Below, in pieces: positions 35,201 through 48,800 of a stretch of DNA of 64,000 nucleotides; the first letter of the stretch is position 1; every line of letters begins with the position of its first letter. The DNA is taken from NCBI GenBank assembly GCA_964036295.1, contig OZ038469.1:15743591-15807590 (forward strand). Reading direction: 5' to 3'. The position numbers and the translations under genes were made by a program. Source of the stretch: Plumapathes pennacea (lineage: Eukaryota; Cnidaria; Anthozoa; Antipatharia; Myriopathidae). A model generated the notes under the pieces. That model was not told the DNA's origin. It was given only the letters and a program-made list of their open reading frames with translations, and made no database searches.

Positions 35201-35876
35201 GGATTATGATCAATCTTGAATAAAAAGTAAAATTATTAAAAAAATTATTATATTATATCACTTTTTGATAACAGAAGTGCAACATTTTCATGAAGTTATC
35301 GAACGATTCGTTGCTCGTACGTTAGTATGTCTTCTACGTAAAAAAGAAATGGTCACAGTAGGAAGAATCTCAATTACTCCTAAAACAGCTTTACCACATG
35401 GCTAAAGCTTTAACTTATGAACTTATGACAGAAACCCGGTACTTACTTTGAGCGGCCGCGGAAGCGGACCCCATGCAGCGACACTCATAAACTCCACACT
35501 TGGCCACTGCATACCCACAGTAAAGGCCGCTCGCACATATAGACCCGGAATGCTTATCAAACGTCTCTCGCAAAATTTCAAAATAGGTCGACTTTTTTCT
35601 TTCCTTGAAATCTCCAGGGTGTGCTTCTCTCGTCTTGTCGTTCAGTTCACACAGCATGGACGCCGTAAGGGCTTGTACATTACCGGACACACACTGGTCG
35701 CTAATCGCACATCTCTGAATGCATTCCATGCGCGAATAAACCGGCACGACCTTGAAAGAGTGACCGACCAAGGTGTAACCCACACTCGACACTTCACAAG
35801 CGACTCCGTCGCAGAAAATGACAGCAACAAATCGTACCAGCAGAACTAGAAGGATAAATGGCTTCTCCATGTTCAT
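32249..35876 (-). CDS. Secreted PAN / EGF-like / F5/8 type C (discoidin) protein
   Basis: Three exons on the minus strand, 35876-35447, 33626-33331 and 32392-32249, join in frame to 289 residues. The first encodes a signal peptide (FILLVLLVRFVAVIFC), a PAN/apple-like module (ECIQRCAISDQCVSG, with MLCELNDKT) and a short Cys-rich EGF-like end (CASGLYCGYAVAKC). Exons 2 and 3 make one F5/8C domain: WGAWAPINSDSRQWLQVRF and YTVEYSQTD first, then MCVRIRPQNW and SLRIELYGC at the very C-terminus, as usual for this fold. F5/8C domains bind sugars or phospholipids; coral and anemone genomes have many such secreted proteins. The role here is inferred as extracellular recognition or matrix. The ATG at 35876 directly precedes the signal peptide. 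An open frame continues upstream to 36008 but looks non-coding. Confidence 0.88.
32708..33114. mobile_element. MITE with CGGGGAGGCTCCGCCC arms
   Basis: GGGGGGGTACTCCC..ACGGGGAGGCTCCGCCC on the left mirrors GGGCGGAGCCTCCCCGT..GAGTACCCCCCC on the right. It is about 400 bp and sits in intron 2 of the PAN/F5/8C gene, splitting the F5/8C domain's two exons. The terminal G/C runs are long. Confidence 0.82.
34272..34490 (+). other. Orphan open frame, possible exon or gene relic
   Basis: A 72-codon frame ends in KADVDWMSIKPSGGLG, then EENPTPIKRHKMHKL and a stop. The composition looks coding (few hydrophobic runs, balanced use), unlike the surrounding intron. It lies antisense in intron 1 of the PAN/F5/8C gene. 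I do not recognise the family and see no partner exon. It may be the last exon of a decayed retrocopy. Confidence 0.3.
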
Positions 35877-37431
35877 ATAGTACGCTATGAAATTTAACAA
35901 TGTCTTCATGAAACCATACTGAAGTAATACTGTATGAATAGCTGGTATTAGAATGTTTTTAGCAAGTACCTTCTTGATATATAAATTGTCTGGCCGTATA
36001 GTAGTCAAGATAAACCTCTGAACTTATTTGCATTTTGAGTTGATTGAATTGGACAATAGCAACAGTGTATATATTTTGTCATTTTACAACAAAAATCTTT
36101 TGTTTCCACCCCTCACTAGAAGCAGGTGGAAATGTTAAGTGTATTCTAGAAGAATAAACAAGTTCAAACTAAGAAAATGATATCTGTAACCTGAACTTTG
36201 AAGTCTAGCTCAGTAAAGGCAAGTTACAGTCGATTTTTTTTAACTAAAATGTGCCATTTCTTTGTAAGAAATTAAAATTAATGCTGTCCTTGTGAGTTTT
36301 TCTCGCGACAAATATTGTCGCAAGGCCTTTGACAGAATGTCAAATCCTGTGCATACATCTAATACTCCAAACTATACAAGTCAGTTAAAGATAACGTTTG
36401 ATTAGCACCTCATAGGACTGAAAAATAGACCTGAAATCTAAGGATTGACTACAAATTAATTTTTCACGGACTATTTTTATTTCTATTTTCCACTGGGTAC
36501 AACGCCGCTCGCCGAATATGACCGAAGAATTTTTTTATGAAGCTATACCCGCAGAGTAAAGTGCAAAACATAAAGGAACATATGCTAAAAAATCGAAAAC
36601 ATTGAAAACATCATTTTAGTAGAAATTGAAATGTAAACAATGAAGAACTGATGCAGACCCGATTCATGGATATAATTTGCCGAATGTTCCCATCACCAGA
36701 TTTGTCTGCAAGTATCAAAAAATTGCTAACAGACCCTGTTTTCATGGAACAACTTTTGGCCACGTAAACACTCGAGATAGGGTTACCCTCCCAGGGGGGC
36801 TAAGTTAAAACATAATTTTGCTTTCATGATAATTTGAAGAGACGTCTCATAGGTTTTAAGCTGAACTGCATGTTTATAGAACATCCGTCGGGTCTCGTGG
36901 TGTTGAGTTTAAAAGGCAGTCACGCTGTGAAGGCCTAAAGTCTCGTTTCTTTGAAATGTGAAATGTGATGCAATTTAGTTTACAGCTATACTCGCGTATA
37001 TAGGAAAACTGCTAATATTTTGGGAGGCCTGCAAATGATTGATAACGAACGAAATATGGGGATAGGATCTAATAAGAAATTTACATAAAACTAAAAAGAT
37101 TTTTCTTGCATTGTACAATGGACTGTAGTAAAGAGTCATTGCAAACACTTTGCGAGTTCCTGTTTATCTAAACTGCTGTGAGCTGTAAAAGCAAACCGTT
37201 ACTTTCTTCCGACTAGAAGTGTTCTGTGTAACCTGCAGTTTGTCCCATATCCTGTCATAAAAGCGACCGTTTTGTTAATGCCTGTATGCAATATGTTATT
37301 TAAATGTAAATGAGGCGCAAAGACCTGCTTTAGTTTAATGGCGCCACCAAGACTCTTTTACGATGGTCATAAAATTTCGTCCGAATTTTGAAGCGTCTAA
37401 ACGTTGCCACTTGCCGGTTTCCCGCTTGATT
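35877..37431. other. Intergenic, no gene seen
   Basis: It separates the start of the PAN/F5/8C gene from the end of the phosphatase gene, both on the minus strand. AT-rich, with no supported coding sequence. It should contain the promoter of the former gene. Confidence 0.55.
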
Positions 37432-39678
37432 TCACTGATTGCCTTGATCTCCAAATGCCTCGGGACCGTGTTTGTCTTTAATTATCCAAACTTTGTCTAT
37501 GACCTCGTTATCCTGACGAAAAGCACACAAAGAGAATAAGGTGTTGACGTGCTACAGGTCTGGAGTTCGAGATTCATGTCAACTAGTTGCATCGAGAATT
37601 TTCCCCTAGTTAACATAAAGCTGACTATAAGACAAAGTCCATGGCTGCTATTACTTGGGCTCACAATATATATATTTTTTGGTAGATGAAGGGGTAATGC
37701 CCGCCTTTGTGCCCTATTCTGTGGCTTCAGCCTACCAGCACAATGTGCAGTATTCTGATTATGTAAATTAAGCCACATCCCACAAGCCTTACTATAAGAC
37801 AAAGAAAAGAACTTAAAATGTGGCAAAGCTCATAATGAACATTTTGGGTGAGTTTTTCAACCTATAATAAAATTATTTAATTTTACGATAGAGCTGTTTT
37901 CGCATGACTGAGTGTAATATTGTGATAGCTTTGTATCTCCGCTTTTGGAATGATCATCCAAAGAAGTTTGGTGGCATAATTCGATCGTGGTCCATTGAGG
38001 AACCGGTAAAAAAAAAAAAAAAAAAAAAAAACGTTGCAATCTGATTACGCAGGCAAGCAAGACAGTGACGATGGCGCTAATTTTCTCGCGAGGCTATTGG
38101 TCTTTTCACAGTAAAACCAATTGCGAATTACTGTGCATTTTGATTGGTTGAAGCATTTGTGATTGGCGCTGTAACTACAGTGTAACCCCGCCTTACGACA
38201 ACCTCGTTATTACGGCCACGTTTTATTTTTTGTCCCGCGGAACAAACGCCCAGTCATTTTCTTATCTGAAAACCCCGTTAATACGGCGAGATTTGAATGT
38301 CCCGATGGTGGCCGTAATAACGGCGTTCCACTATACTTTGCTTCTTAACCCTTTCACTCTCAAGAGTGATTAAGTTCAATTTTCTCCTTCAGTTTCGGCA
38401 GCACAAATATATCATACAGTAAGGAGAACTTGGTTTTTGATACCTTGCTCAGGTGATAGCTGATTAAACTATCAATTCTCACTACATCACTCATACAATT
38501 TCCTCTGAAAAGGTTGGGAGAGTCTGCATTTTGAACTTGGGAGTGAAAGGGTTAAGTAATAACAAACTGCGTGTTCTATGAGTGTAGTATTTTAATGATT
38601 TACCTTCTCAATGCTGACTTGTTCCACGTACATGTGTGTGTGGTTGAACACCTGTCCTCGTGTATACCCATAGTCCAAAGTGCGGAATGCAGTCCACGGC
38701 TTAAAGTCTCTGTGGAACCTGTCGTGGCAGTACTTACATCCCTGCATACAATCAATTTGTGACGTATAATTATCAGGGTTCGTACAGCCTTTATGAATCA
38801 AAATTCAAGGACTTTTCAAATGTCCAATAAATCCACCCCATCAAGGGTGCGTTCGATTGACCGTATTCCGGAATAGGAATAGCTAAAATGATCCAAAGTT
38901 TTGCTTGTTCTTGGGGAAACCTTTTATAAATTTTCATCATCATCAATTTTGCCATCAACAACAGCAACAGCAACACCAATATCATCTTTAACATTATTAT
39001 ACTAGTAATAAGACGATACGTGAAACATTTTAACCATTCCGATATTTTTGTACGTACCGCTGACCCTGTGGTGATGTGCACGGGGGCTCTTGGGTTGGTG
39101 TAGGGAGTTCCTTCTGATCCCTTGTATAGCTAATGTTGAAATCATGAAATAAACAACTTATTTATCATAATACTGTTCAGAAAAACTACAAATAACCTCA
39201 ACTTTCATCTTTATTTACTGTCTATGTTATATGCTCACCAAGGACTGGTGAGGGCAGGGAGATTTGAGTCGTTTCCTACCTTGTGATTATAAACAGGAAA
39301 CAAGCGTTCGTACGAATGTTCATGTGCCCAGAGTTCCAGGTCCACACCTGTGTGGGTAGGTTCAGCGAAAGTTCAGTTAAAAACAAACAAAACAAACAAA
39401 CAAACAAACAAACAAACAAACAAAACAAACAAACAAACAAACAAAACAAACAAACAAACAAACAAAACAAACAAACAAACAAACAAACAAACAACTGGTG
39501 CGTCTGAATGCCGCATTTTAAAAATAGAATTATTAAGATAACTCTTTCACAGCAGTACTCCATTAATAGTGATATAGAATAGCAATTTTGTTGATGAAGA
39601 AATAAATGTCAACTCACCATGTTTATAAAACAGCTCTTCAAGAGGAAAAAGCTTTGCGGAAGTCAGGCCCGTTCGTAT
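37432..39678 (-). CDS. ACP7: ACP7-like gene, exons 9-13 (C-terminal part)
   Basis: [20 protein letters not shown], then [40 protein letters not shown] with [20 protein letters not shown] and EQVS, and finally [15 protein letters not shown]. The block begins exactly where exon 8 leaves off in the family alignment. That makes it the 3' half of one gene rather than a second copy. Confidence 0.9.
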
Positions 39679-39803
39679 CTGTTGAGACAACAACAGCAAC
39701 AACAACAACAAACAAAAACAACACAGTGGGTGAAGTTAGTCAATATAATTATTGATTGGTGTTATAGGATAAAGGGCATGGAATAGTGGTCATATGACCT
39801 TGG

Positions 39804-39841
<38 letters not shown>

Positions 39842-42800
39842 AGAGTTTGTAAACTCAACTGTATTTTCTATTTTATCCTCCTATACGTATGAGTACACTC
39901 TAAATTAAAAAGTATGAGTATATTTTTCAATGCCGATAATATCTGACTACTTTGTGCGAGGGACCATCTGCAAATATCGTGTTTCTAGTTACAGTTGAAG
40001 TAGTTGTAAGTGTTCGTAACTGCAAATGTCCGCTCGTGAGAATGTGTCAATACAAAGCTGAGCTATATAGTTTAAACGGGGGGCTTCGTGAAAGGCATCC
40101 GTAAGTAGAGCCGTTCGCTTACGAGAGTGTCCGCCCAAGAGAACTTCGACCGTAGTGTTCGATAAATATTGAAAGAGTGGTAGTTTCGTGGAGGCAGTGT
40201 GGCCGAGTGGTTAGGGCGCCGGACTTTTGAAATCCGGAGGTCCCAGGTTGAAGTCCCGCTCTGACCACTAGCTGAATTTGCAACACGGTAGCCCTGAGTT
40301 CAAATCCTCGGCCACACTTTGTAAATAGCCAACTGGTTAGCCTCCGACCAGTTGGGATTCTTAAAACATTTGCGTTCAGTTTATGATATTTGGTTTCTGC
40401 ATTTCAAGTCTCCCCAATTAGCATGGCAAGTGCTAAATACATTGAAACTTATTTTTATTTTTTCTTGGCTCATGTCCAGTATTGACGAGCTCAATCGAGT
40501 TTAGTCGTGCACGCCTGTACACATCGTTATAAAATCACAAACAAAATGGCTCATAAACAAGGAGGTGGGCATTCCGGCCTCTGTCCAGGGACGATTCTGT
40601 CAACATTGTCGATCATTCTGTACTGTGCTGGCTTCATTAGAGTCGAGTTAAAGTTGAGTGGACATGAAGACCAACTGAACTCTCTTCAGACTCAACACAA
40701 AGCGGCCTCAGGTAAAGTGATCCGTTGCGTAATCTGTCAGTGAATATTCGTTGGTTTAATCTTAGCTCGTGAATGCCGAAGAACAGTCTCTTAAAACCCA
40801 GTTATATGCTGAGATCAGCCTAGTAATCTCCACTAGTGTCTTGTACCCGGGGTGGGAGGGGGGAATTTTTATACAAGCTTTCAACATTTTACCCTTTCAT
40901 ATATATACCTCTAGTAAAAACCGTTGCCAATTTTTATAGGCATATTGAACAGGAAGACGCCTAGAAAAATCGCACACAGCTGACTAGGAAACGCGACGTT
41001 TGCGAAGGTCGCAATTTGATTTCGCTTCATTTTACGTTTTCATCTTCGTTTTTTGGGAAGATGCTGAAACTCAAACATCCTGCGGTTTCTATTGAGCATA
41101 ATCAGATTATTGGCCGACTCCAACTCGAAAGACGGCCCTACAGTTTGTACGCCGAGGAGGATGTTTTAGAATTAAATGACTCTTTAGTCGCTAACTCAAG
41201 TTCTTTAATTAACAAGCGAAAGTCTTGTTTGACTCACCAAGCGCTTTAATCGTCGGTGCCTTTTACTAAGAGCACATACAGTTACTTGTTGCGACTATAG
41301 GTTTACGGTGATCAAGGACCGTTCCCACGTGACGTCATCACGATTCTAAAATCTAAACTACTGATCTAACAAAGCTGTTAGTAACCTTAACGCGCGAGTA
41401 AATTTTCGATGTATAAAGTACATTGTTTTAGAAGGCGTTTTGAAATTTGCGACGGCCTCTGTCACAAAAAAAATTAACATTCGCACATTTTAGAAATTTT
41501 CAGATACAAATATGATAAAGAAACAAAGGTAATATCATAAGTGTTCCAAATTGAAAACTAAGGATATCCATGTGAAAATTTTTGTGCTTACATTTTGGGC
41601 CGCCATATTGGTGTGCCAAAAGGATAAACCAATATGGCGCGGACGCATACAAAATTCTGTATTTTTTTTTTTTTAACATTGTTTTCCAACTAACGGCAAA
41701 ACATTTGGCCGAATTATTTATTCGTACCTACTCTATAACACCTAAAAATTTCGATACATATCATGCAAACAATTGTATTTTATTTTACTGATGCATACAT
41801 ACGCCCTATATCAAGCGGAGGAATTCTTAATCTACACAAGACTGGAAGTCAGCCAGTGTACTCCACCCAAGTTGTTACGAGAGATTATTTTAGTGATACG
41901 CCCGCCACCGGTCTTGCTAACGAAACAGATTCAAAATGATTTGACTGAGTGATAAACGGATTTGCATTTCATGCGACGACAGCCTTGTTATAGGATCGAC
42001 AACTGCAGGACTGGATTTGTTTCTGTATCCCAGAATGCTAAAACTCTCGAAGTTATTCATCCTCTGATTACAATCTTCAAAAAACGCCCTGTTTGTAAAG
42101 ACAGTCAAAGTTAGAAAGGTCTATATGCAGCCTTTCTTTTACTTTTTTTTCTTATTTCTTTTATTTCTTTTCTTTTCTTTTCTTTTCTTTTCTTTTCTTT
42201 TCTTTTTTCTTATTTCTTATTTCTTTTTTCGTAGCAATCCCGGTTTAGTGAACCTTTTAGTGAATTGTCTTCGCGTTTATGTTGGATCTCCTTTAGTTTT
42301 CGTGTTTAAATGTTCGGAACGCGTTAACATTATGAAGTACATAAGCTTGGGTATAATCAAAACATTTTGACGATATTGAGTATGTTTTCGTATTAATCGC
42401 CTGCTTTTCCTGCCCTTGTTCAATACGCGTAAGTGCATACAAGGGCACTCGCTTGGATCATGTGAACTTTGCGCGACTTTGATCTTGTCACATAGAGTGC
42501 AATAAAACCACTTATTGCGAAATCCACCCTGTACCACCTCTTCCTCGAGCATATCAAAATTGTGAAAAAATAACGCGAAGTGTTCTATTAGCTGTTTGAC
42601 ATTTGTGGCACCAAGTATGGCAACAAAAAGACGAAGAAAAGCGAAACCTTGTATCCGAACGAAACTCAGATTTTCAGGCGGTACTATATCAAACAAATAA
42701 CACAGCCGACTTGTGCGTTTGTAGGTGATGTGAGCGGTCGAACAAATCAGCCCAGAAAGGCACATGACCGCGTTGTCTTGACAAAAGCTCATTTCTTCTG

Positions 42801-45800
42801 TTTGCAGCGAAAAATAGCCCAAACCCGAGAACACGACGAAGTGTAGCTGACGCATCGCAACTAAATCCGACAAGTCCACCAGCTGCTGATGCTGACACTC
42901 TTCTGAGGTTGTGCCAGTTGGTGGTTAGAGAATGTTCACAGGGACCCCCGGGACCAAGAGGACCGCCAGGCCAGCCGGGAACCAGAGGGGAGCCGGGAGA
43001 GTCGATATCTCCGCCACACGTGATTATGTCTTCTTCGACCGTAACAGTTAACGAAAGCGTGACGGCGACACTTACTTGTGCCGTGACTGGAAACCCAAAA
43101 CCTCAAATCGAATGGACGAAAGACGGAGGGTCGTTGCCTAGCAACAAGACGACCGTGACAGGCCTAGGCGAGTTGCAGATTCAGAAAGTTCAACTTGATG
43201 ACGCAGGGAGGTACAAATGTTCAGTGAAGAATATCCTTGGAAAAGCGGAAGGCTCAGTCCATTTAACTGTACAAGGTGATTTATTCCGAATGTGTTAAGT
43301 CGTTCAATTATTAGCTTCTTCACTCACTGATTGTGCTGTTTACGACCTTTGCTTCTGATCACCTTTGACCATCTTCATCATCATCCTCATTTTTCTTTTC
43401 TCTTCTTGTTTTAGCCCATCCCAGTGTTGCGCTCGAATTCGGCCCAACATACGTCGCTGAGAACTCCAACATTACCCTTCCAAAGTGTACAGCAACCGGA
43501 TTTCCAGTACCAATAATAAAGTGGTCAAAAGAACCAGGACATTTCCCGGCTCTACACGGCAATCAAGCAGGAGAACTAATTATCTACAACTCAAGGAAAC
43601 CAGACTCGGGCCTGTACGCGTGTAAAGCATCAAATGTGCTCGGCTCTGTCTCTGCTTCAACACTTTTGACTGTGGTAAAGCGGCCACAATTTACTGTGAA
43701 GCCCCCCAAGATTTTACAGATCACCAAGGGAGATGACGTGTCAGTTTCCTGCAGAGCCACCGCGGAATTCAGGCCGATTGTCACGTGGTCAAAGGTGGGT
43801 GGGGTCTTACCAAGTGGAAGGTCCCAGGTCCTCGCTGACGGAACTCTAAAGATAACTGGAGCCGCAAAGGAGGATGCTGGGAAATTTGTCTGTACGGCTT
43901 CGGCATTTGGAATAAAGTCACAAGCTGGAATGCAGCTAAACTTTGGTAAGTTGTGCTTTGTATATTTGCAGTTTGTCTATTGATGCTCTGGCAATGGAAA
44001 ATTCAGTCGACAATGGCGATGGGCGGCAGTAGTCCATTTTTTTGCGCTCTTGTTGGCCACATAACATTGGAATATCTTGTAGTGTTCACGGGCCCGGTTG
44101 TTCGAAAGCCAATTAAGCTAATCTAGGATTAACTAAATTATTTCCCTCAACCTTATGAACAACAAACAGCAGGGTTTTGATCAAAAGCCAACTAAACTAA
44201 GCTTGTACTGGTTCAAGACGTATTAAGAAAGTTGTGCAGTGAGCGAAAATTCCCGTTTTCAAGCTTAGAGACAGAAATGTTTAGCCCTACCCCACAGGAT
44301 TAGCCTAATCGTGCTTTGAAAAACCGGGTCTTAATATTGAAAAAAAGATAGAGTTGTTGTTAAAAAGTCAATATTATTATTTTCAAAGTTCCAGTTCTTG
44401 GTTGGGTGGACTACACTCCATACTGGTGTGGATTAAACAACAGGGTTTCCATTGGAAGTGGAAAAACAGCCAAGGAATGTATACAGGCATGTGGTACAGG
44501 ATGCATCGCCGTGGAGTGGTGGGAGAAAGGAGGAAGGAGTTGTTTCATTTGTAAAGATCCATCACAAAAAATTCGTTATACCAATACACGCGATGCTTAT
44601 TACCCTCCTCACGTATTTGTCAAATAGCACTAAATAATGAAGTTTCGAGAAATGTTTTTAAATCCGTATCCGCCGTAATTATCAGAAATACAAGTGTGAA
44701 CTGTTTTAAGTACAAACAAGACAGGCCCGTGGCCAGTGCGCTTGTGACGTCATTAGTACAATGAATAGAGACACGCGGGGTCCCGGGAGAGGAACTTTTG
44801 TCGTGCGTTTATATGCAAAAGATATTATAGCCGAGTCAGTTTTTGCAAATGACGGATCCAAGAGCTCCCTTTATTTTTCTTGCCCTCTTTTCTTCTAATT
44901 TCGGTCAAACAGATATTCACGAAAAAGTGTATTATAATAATTGAGAGAAAACAATTATCGAAGGCCCCGTAGGAATATTCTTCGTTTGCAACAACCCAGT
45001 TTTCATTGCTTTCCGATGCACGTGACAGTACTTGTGTGACGCTTTCTATACAACCTGGCAACCTTGCTGAGTGAATTTTCAAGCTGACATGTTTTGTGGA
45101 GGAACTGTGTTGTCATTTTGTAATGGGATTGACTGGGGAATACCCGACATCTTAAGTAGCTGTAAGACAGCGTAATAGCCTTATCTCATCTTCCCAGCGT
45201 GTGCATCATGTTCAAGTAGCTGTAGCACATTAAGGCCCCGTCCACACTACGCCGGATAAATTTGAAAACGCAACTTTCACTCTGAAAACGCAAGAAATGT
45301 TTTCCGTCCACACTGGAAAACGGATAAAATGTTTCCGGGCCCAAATGTATTGTTATTGCTCTACAAACGTCCCTGACAATCTTTGAAACCACTTGACGTG
45401 ACCACGTGAGTCAGGGTTTTCGAAAAGTTCCGTTTTCAAAATGTTTTTCGTCCACACCAAAACGCAAAGCCGGCGTTTTCAAATTTATCCACTTTGAAGA
45501 GCGTTTTCCTAACCGTAAGAATAAAGTTGCGTTTTCAAATTTATCCGGCGTAGGTGTGGACGGGGCCTAAAACATGACACTTCCCATGATGAAATTACTT
45601 CGTATGAAAAAGCCATCTCAGACGTTACGCATCCTACATGTACAAGTCTGATCACTAATATGTTCAAGACTGCTATGCATTAAGCTTTAACGCAAAATTC
45701 TGGGTCGATACGAAATTAATCTCTATCGGAAGCTGCAGACGTTTGAATACCGTGACAACAAAGGCGTGCATCACGGGCTTGTGGAGCGAACAATTACGGC

Positions 45801-48800
45801 TCGGATAGTCGGATATCAACCTTGAAGACTTCGAGGTATTCAGTGACAAATATTCTCGATGTAATCGCCTGCCGGTCTTTCCTGCTTTTGTTAAAGCGGC
45901 GTGAGTGAAAGCTAAGTAGCTGATGATTCGTGATTCCCCGTTCTATGATATTATGCTCGTGACATTTCATTGACAGATCTTGTATCTTAATCTCGCGTGA
46001 TATTTGCCTCAATCCTATTAGTAATTCAATATCCTCAGACAATAAACAAAGAACCTTTACTGCACGCAAAACGAAGTTAAACGCCGACTGTTCGTATACG
46101 CCGCGCGTTACACAAAGCCGCAGAGTTTCCGACAAAGGGAGACGCTCTGCCCGCAGGGAAAAGTTCAAGTTCTATCAAGTTTCGACACGTCTTCTACTAC
46201 TTATTCGATGTTCTTTCACACAAATATTGCTCAGAACACAGATACATTGGTTGAAGCGGTATCTATAATCGAGCATTTGCAAAACACAACCCTTCGTACT
46301 TTACGGGGGTCCCGCTGGTAACACATCAAGCATTTGTGTACGGCTATTTTCAAGTCTTCCGACGCTTAAAAACAATGCAAGCCAAAATCGCTCTTAAAGT
46401 ATGGCTTCCGTGCATCCAGAAAGCCAACCGATGATCGTTTTGTTTGGATCAACAACTGAAGGACCGGAATTTTTTTCTTTATCCCTTGACAGAGAAAACA
46501 CATTGTCCTTGGTTCTGTGATTTTGATCTCTGAATACGTCTGATCTTGCAATGCCTGTGTTTTAACACATTTTAAAATACAAACGTATCTTAGCACCTCG
46601 GTTACTTTTGGCAATCTTCTTTTTGAGCTTCTAGCTTTCTCGCAGCGATGGTTTAGTGATCCTAATTTTCTCTTTCCATTTCCATCTGTGGCTTTTTATT
46701 GTTTCCATGTTGTTTACATGCACGTTCACGGAACGCATTAGCATTGTGAAGTACGTAAGCTCGGGTATAATCATGAACTTTTGACGACTTTGGGACATTC
46801 TTTGAAATGTATTCTTGTATTAGTCGCCTGCTTTTCTACTCTTGTTCAAAATGCGTGAAAGGTAATTCAATGGTACGTGGCTTGGCTCACGACTTCGTCT
46901 TGGAGGACTTCGGTTTTCTTTCACATAAACATTTGTGGGTATACAATAAAACTGAGCGAAGCAAGATCTACCAACGGTCACTTTCTCCTCAGCCATTTCC
47001 CAATTTTCAAATAATAACGCCATCTGTTCCACTGATTGTTTGACCTTCATGGCACCGAGCCAAAATGTAGCAACAACAACATAAATGCACGCAGAGTGAA
47101 ATTTTGATTCCAAACAAAAGTCAGATTTTCTGACGCTTTACTTGTATCAGCAAGAATAATACAAAGTAAAAGAATACAAAGTACCTTCAAGTTCACCCTC
47201 ATACTAAACAGTTCCATATAATCCGCTATCAAGCGCTTGTCAAGAATCGCCGTCTTTACACAGGTTCTCGTCTTTGTATCTCGAGCGCCTTCGTTCAGCT
47301 TGTTCCTTCAAGTTCTCCAGGTTCTGGATATCAGATTCTTCGTACATTTCTGTACAGTTGTGCATAGTTATGCAGTTCATTGATAAGTTCATTGCATTTG
47401 CTTTCATGGCTTTCAATATGGTTTTTGAGGCTGAACGGACCGACCCAAGCCAAAACCGCTCAATGAAATTTAGTATGGGTCTACCGCAGCCGGCGTATGC
47501 GTTTGTAAGTAAGATGAGCGGTCCATAAAATAATCCACAGAGCCAACTAAGGGAAGCAACTTGCTGTCTTCAAAATGGCGAAACTGCTCGCCCGCCAAGT
47601 CACTTGATCACAACGTCATCACAAATCACATGATAATATCAATCAATCATCGCATGCAGATCTCTAACCCAGAAAAATAAAAAAAAAAAAAAAATCGCTG
47701 CATTTTATAGCTTGTGACGTCACAAGCAATAAAATACAACGAAGTAGGTCGTAGGTCTTCACGTCGGCTTTTGCACACAAAACTTTCAACAATTTATTCA
47801 GTGTCATCCAAACACTTGACTCAGTTTTCATTGTGGAACAAAAATATTCCTTTCAAGGGTCAGTACAAGGATAGCTCAAAGCTACAGAGTAAACAAATAC
47901 TCTTTCTCTTGCGAGACGTAAGCCCAAATTAGAGTTTGACTCGATTATTTATTAGTTTCCATATCATGGGTTAATAAATAATGAAAAGACTTGGCTCATA
48001 TCCAATGTTGACGATAATGTGACGTTGGGTCAGTCGGGTTTAGTTGTACACGCCTGTACACATCGTTATCAATGGCTCATAAACAAGGAAGTGGGCATTC
48101 CGGCATCTGTCCAGGAACGATTCTGTCGACATTGTCGATCATTCTGTACTGTGCTGGCTTCATCAGAGTCGAGTTAAAGCTGAGTGGACATGAAAACCAA
48201 CTGAACTCTCTTCAGACTCAACACAAAGCGGCTTCAGGTAAAATGATCCGTTTAATAGCGGGTTCAGTCTATAAATTACAGCTCGTGAATGCCGAAGAAC
48301 AGTTTCTTCAAACCCGGTGATATCCTGAGATCGACCCAGCACTGTCGGCGTCCTTTTCAGGGCCAGACGACCACCGAACTGCCAATGTAGCAAACTAGAC
48401 ATAACTTGCCGCCTGCCGCATATCATATCCACGATATATACATTACATAGAGCTTGTCGGAATCAATTCTACTTCAATTCAATTTGCTATAAAACGAATC
48501 AGTTATATAGGAAAGGAAGATTCCACAGCCCACATGTAAAAGCTGTTACCAGGTCAAAAGTCGAACCTTCTGCTTGTACGCTGTAAACGCTGATTTAAAA
48601 AAAAACTCTTTGGTCGCCAAATCAACTCAAGAGATACTAAGTGGACTTTTTAACAACTTAAAGTCTTGCATGACATTCCAAGCGCTCATGTTTATCGTCA
48701 GCGTCTTATTCGACTGCACACTATAGTTACTTCCTTCAACTATCGGTTTACGCCAGTGATCAAGTTTCACTCAATTGCAAGAATTTCCTGATCTGAATTA

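Larger units (their letters stand above)
44628..48071. other. Spacer between collagen-Ig copies A and B
   Basis: It holds a complete MITE (45234-45567) and minus-strand segments (about 45790-46170 and 46630-47530) that resemble the intron 1 block of copy A. I find no extra collagen-Ig exons. It is part of phosphatase intron 8. Confidence 0.55.

Noticed and set aside
35877-36008. N-terminal extension of the PAN/F5/8C protein
   Set aside because: The signal peptide starts at 35876 or 35870. The extension would bury it behind 44 residues with no domain.
39276-39563. Minus-strand frame of repeated F-V-C-L
   Set aside because: It is a translation of the AAAC microsatellite.
37432-39678. A second, truncated purple acid phosphatase gene
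   Set aside because: It contains only the family's C-terminal blocks, and the 51869-55708 part contains only the N-terminal ones. The phases fit, so one gene with a long intron is simpler.
40197-40320. Functional tRNA gene
   Set aside because: The anticodon loop would have nine bases, the first box B is degraded, and acceptor pairing is not standard.
42808-42879. First part of the 200-codon minus-strand frame
   Set aside because: It is antisense to the start of exon 2 of collagen-Ig copy A, so at least this portion is a shadow.
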